Below are positions 4,843-7,016 of a stretch of 7,016 nt of DNA, piece after piece; within the stretch, counting starts at the first letter, position 1, and each line of letters starts with the position of its first letter. The stretch covers positions 1 through 7,016 of the forward strand of contig JAJYJE010000051.1 in the NCBI GenBank assembly GCA_021789715.1. The letters run 5' to 3'. The notes beneath the pieces are model-generated. The model was not told where the DNA came from, made no database searches, and was given only the letters and a program-made list of their open reading frames with translations. This DNA is from a bacterium (GTDB lineage Bacteria; Patescibacteriota; Doudnabacteria; UBA920). The position numbers and the translations under genes are program-made.

Positions 4843-6732
4843 TTATATTTTTTGCGCTGTGGCGATCGCCTCTTCCGCGGGGATTTCGCTAAATTCCGGA
4901 ACTTGTTTCTTTTCCGGCGGAATAATATCCTTCACAATCTCGTTAAACTGTTCCTGCTCCAGCGTCTCTTCTTTAATCAACCGCTTGGCAATGGTATCCA
5001 AATAGCTGCGATACTTGGTTAGCACGTCGGTGGCGCGCTGGAAGCCTTCTTTCATGATTTTTTCCACTTGTTCGTCGATTTTTTTGGCCACTTCTTCGCT
5101 GTAGTTGCGCTGTTCGGAAATCTCGCGGCCCAAAAATACCATGTCGTGGTGCTCGCCAAAAGCAATGGGACCCAAATCGCTCATACCATAATTCATTACC
5201 AGGCGCCGCGCCATATTAGTTGCGACTTTAATATCGTTGGATGCCCCGGTGGTGATTTCGCTAAAAATCAGCTTTTCCGCGGCGTTGCCGGCCAGCAGCG
5301 CGGCAATTTCGTCAAAAAAGCTCTGGCGGGTATGCAGGTGCTTGTCTTCCACCGGCAATTTCATAGTATAGCCGGCGGCGCGACCGCGGGAGATAACCGA
5401 AACTTTATGAACGGGATCGGAATACGGCAATACCGAACCGACCAAAGCATGGCCACCTTCGTGATACGCGGTAATTTCCTTCTCCTTTGGCGAGAGGATA
5501 TGGCTCTTCCGCTGGGGCCCAAGCATCACCTTCTCTATGGATTCGCGCAATTCTTCGTTGCCGATTTCCTTTTTATTCAAACGGGCGGCCATAATGGCTG
5601 CTTCGTTGATTAAATTCGCCAAATCCGCGCCGGAAAAACCCGGCGTCCGCTCAGCGATCTTGCGCAGGTCCACGTCTTTGGCCAGCGGCTTGTTCTTGGC
5701 ATGGACTTGCAAAATCGCTTCACGATCCTTAATGTCCGGCAGGTCCAAAACAACCTGGCGGTCAAATCTGCCCGGACGGAGCAGGGCCGGATCCAACACA
5801 TCGGGACGGTTAGTGGCTGCCATAACGATCACGTTGGTGTCGGTTTCAAATCCGTCCATTTCCACCAAAATCTGATTTAATGTCTGTTCGCGCTCATCGT
5901 GGCCGCCGCCAAGACCCGCGCCGCGCTGGCGCCCGACGGCGTCGATTTCGTCTATAAAAATGATGCAGGGGGCGTTACGCTTGGCTTTTTTAAACAAATC
6001 GCGAACGCGGGCGGCGCCGACGCCGACGAACATCTCCACAAACTCGCTGCCGCTAATGTGAAAAAACGGCACGTTGGCCTCCCCGGCCACGGCCCTGCTC
6101 AGCAGGGTCTTGCCGACGCCCGGACTGCCGAGCAGCAGCACGCCTTTGGGTATTTTGGCGCCAAGCGCCAAAAACTTCTGCGGGAAACGCAGGAACTCCA
6201 CAATTTCATGCAGCTCTTCCTTGGCTTCTTTGGCGCCGGCCACATCGACAAACTTCACCCGGTTTTTACGCTCGTCCGAAAGTTTGACGCTGCTCTGGCC
6301 AAAGCTGAGCGCACGGTTGTTGGTGCCCTGGACCTGGCGCATCAAAAAATAGATGAACAAAGAAACCAGCACGAACGGGATCAGAAACGGCAAAACTGCG
6401 CTGGCCAAACTGGATGCGAAACTTGCGGACTGGTACTGAATGGTTACGGCGCGAATCTGGTCGGTGGTCACGCCGCTGTCTTTTAAGAGACTCACAATAT
6501 TGGTGTTGCCGCCGAGAGTGGCCTGTTCGCTGGTATCGCTGTTCTTGAGTTTGGCGGTCACGCTCGTATCCGTCACGGTTAAGGTGTCGACTTTGCCCTG
6601 GCTTACGAGATTGACGATTTCGCTGGCCGGCACCTGCTTAACTTGAGTGTTATCGGAAAACGCGGCAAAAATTCCGGTTATCAGCAAAAAGCCGATAAGA
6701 ATTAAAATGATATTTTTAACGATTTTACCCAT
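4843..6732 (-). CDS. ftsH: FtsH, membrane-bound ATP-dependent zinc metalloprotease
   Basis: FtsH is a hexameric AAA+ protease of the cytoplasmic membrane that extracts and degrades damaged membrane proteins and some regulators. The 629-residue length is typical. Membrane segment 1 is at about 5-24, an extracytoplasmic domain at 25-107, and segment 2 at about 110-131. The AAA+ module has Walker A GSPGVGKT (202-209; the common form is GPPGTGKT), the pore loop FVGVG (235-239), Walker B ending at D261/E262, and a second region of homology with R319 and R322. The protease domain has the zinc motif HEGGH (424-428; commonly HEAGH) and a third ligand, probably D500 in GASNDIK. The tail after about 605 is polar and charged. 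All catalytic residues are present, so it should be active. ATG 6730-6732 places the first membrane segment right at the N-terminus, as in the family. No Shine-Dalgarno is seen, but a good promoter lies about 70 bp upstream. Confidence 0.98.
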   Translation of the reverse strand: MGKIVKNIILILIGFLLITGIFAAFSDNTQVKQVPASEIVNLVSQGKVDTLTVTDTSVTAKLKNSDTSEQATLGGNTNIVSLLKDSGVTTDQIRAVTIQYQSASFASSLASAVLPFLIPFVLVSLFIYFLMRQVQGTNNRALSFGQSSVKLSDERKNRVKFVDVAGAKEAKEELHEIVEFLRFPQKFLALGAKIPKGVLLLGSPGVGKTLLSRAVAGEANVPFFHISGSEFVEMFVGVGAARVRDLFKKAKRNAPCIIFIDEIDAVGRQRGAGLGGGHDEREQTLNQILVEMDGFETDTNVIVMAATNRPDVLDPALLRPGRFDRQVVLDLPDIKDREAILQVHAKNKPLAKDVDLRKIAERTPGFSGADLANLINEAAIMAARLNKKEIGNEELRESIEKVMLGPQRKSHILSPKEKEITAYHEGGHALVGSVLPYSDPVHKVSVISRGRAAGYTMKLPVEDKHLHTRQSFFDEIAALLAGNAAEKLIFSEITTGASNDIKVATNMARRLVMNYGMSDLGPIAFGEHHDMVFLGREISEQRNYSEEVAKKIDEQVEKIMKEGFQRATDVLTKYRSYLDTIAKRLIKEETLEQEQFNEIVKDIIPPEKKQVPEFSEIPAEEAIATAQKI

Positions 6733-6802
6733 GATGTTAAGCTAAATAATTTTAAAACTTAAACTTCTGGCGCAGCGGCTAACAATTGATTCCGGGATTA
6801 TC

Positions 6803-6831
6803 ATTATACATTTTTTTCGACGCAGAAACAA
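6803..6831 (-). promoter_or_regulatory. Probable sigma70-type promoter of ftsH
   Basis: Read on the minus strand, TTGTTT (6831-6826) is followed after 17 bases by a perfect TATAAT (6808-6803), preceded by TG. Transcription would start near 6796, giving a leader of about 64 bases before the ftsH ATG. The -35 box matches consensus at only three positions, but the spacing and -10 box are ideal. No CIRCE-like heat-shock operator is visible in the leader. This promoter separates ftsH from the upstream tRNA-Leu. Confidence 0.7.
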
Positions 6832-6871
6832 GCCAAGGGTGATAAATTTTTCAACAAATTTAAGCGTCTTT

Positions 6872-6958
6872 TGGTGGGGACGGAGAGACTCGAACTCTCA
6901 ATCCTTTGCAGGAACAGCGTCCTAAGCGCTGCGCGTATGCCAATTCCGCCACGTCCCC
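6872..6958 (-). tRNA. tRNA-Leu, anticodon UAG
   Basis: The 87-base gene is a class II tRNA. Acceptor GGGGACG pairs with CGTCCCC; the D-stem is GCG/CGC with GG in the loop; the anticodon stem is CAGCG/CGCTG with loop CTTAGGA; the T-arm is GAGAG-TTCGAGT-CTCTC. The 15-base variable arm forms TCCT/AGGA closed by a GCAA tetraloop, as expected for leucine tRNA. The anticodon UAG reads CUN leucine codons. The discriminator is A and the CCA end is encoded. No clear terminator follows: the AAATTT pairing near 6845-6861 is short. No convincing promoter can be placed in the 58 bases upstream, so transcription may begin beyond the window. Confidence 0.97.
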
Positions 6959-7016
6959 AAAACTGTAAAATCTCCATGTTTATTTACCAACCTAGCCGCC
7001 ATAACCCGCCTACTAT

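Noticed and set aside
6733..6796. CIRCE heat-shock operator or riboswitch in the ftsH leader
   Set aside because: No TTAGCACTC/GAGTGCTAA pair is present, and only a five-base pairing (TTAAG/CTTAA) can be seen.
6959..7016. Promoter for tRNA-Leu or the end of an upstream coding gene
   Set aside because: The best box pair, TTGGTA and TACAGT, would place the start inside the tRNA. An 11-codon frame ending in TAA near 6984 is too short to judge.

Overview
The window reads as a chromosomal housekeeping segment of a bacterium using the standard code (no in-frame TGA in the called genes). Every gene I can support is on the minus strand. In transcription order they are tRNA-Leu(UAG), ftsH, an unidentified polytopic membrane protein gene, tRNA-Val(GAC), rnc (RNase III) and smc, which runs off the left edge. 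My best guess for the source is a Patescibacteria/CPR-type genome, perhaps Parcubacteria. The reasons are an unusually short SMC, no recognisable Shine-Dalgarno sequence before any start, and compact genes separated by AT-rich, palindrome-filled spacers. This placement is an inference; no rRNA or other phylogenetic marker is present.

Right side (about 4750-7016): tRNA-Leu is followed by a convincing sigma70-type promoter (TTGTTT, 17 bp, TATAAT) and then ftsH, the membrane-anchored AAA+ zinc protease. Middle (about 3620-4750): a 309-residue multi-pass membrane protein of unknown function lies just downstream of ftsH, then a structured spacer and tRNA-Val. Left side (1-3450): rnc and smc are adjacent in the order known from the Bacillus subtilis rnc-smc-ftsY operon. 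They are separated by only about 109 bp, nearly all of it a large inverted repeat.

The main observations are as follows. (1) SMC has both ATPase head halves with intact motifs, but only about 514 residues between them and no recognisable hinge. It also carries an acidic insertion in the C-terminal head half. (2) The rnc-smc spacer holds four copies of one 12-mer arranged with exact two-fold symmetry. In mRNA this would form a long hairpin, a plausible substrate for the RNase III encoded immediately upstream. (3) RNase III has Asn at a position where a catalytic-site Asp is usual. (4) Each main intergenic spacer between 2584 and 4842 contains its own, different inverted-repeat structure. I see no mobile-element gene, CRISPR array or defence system.
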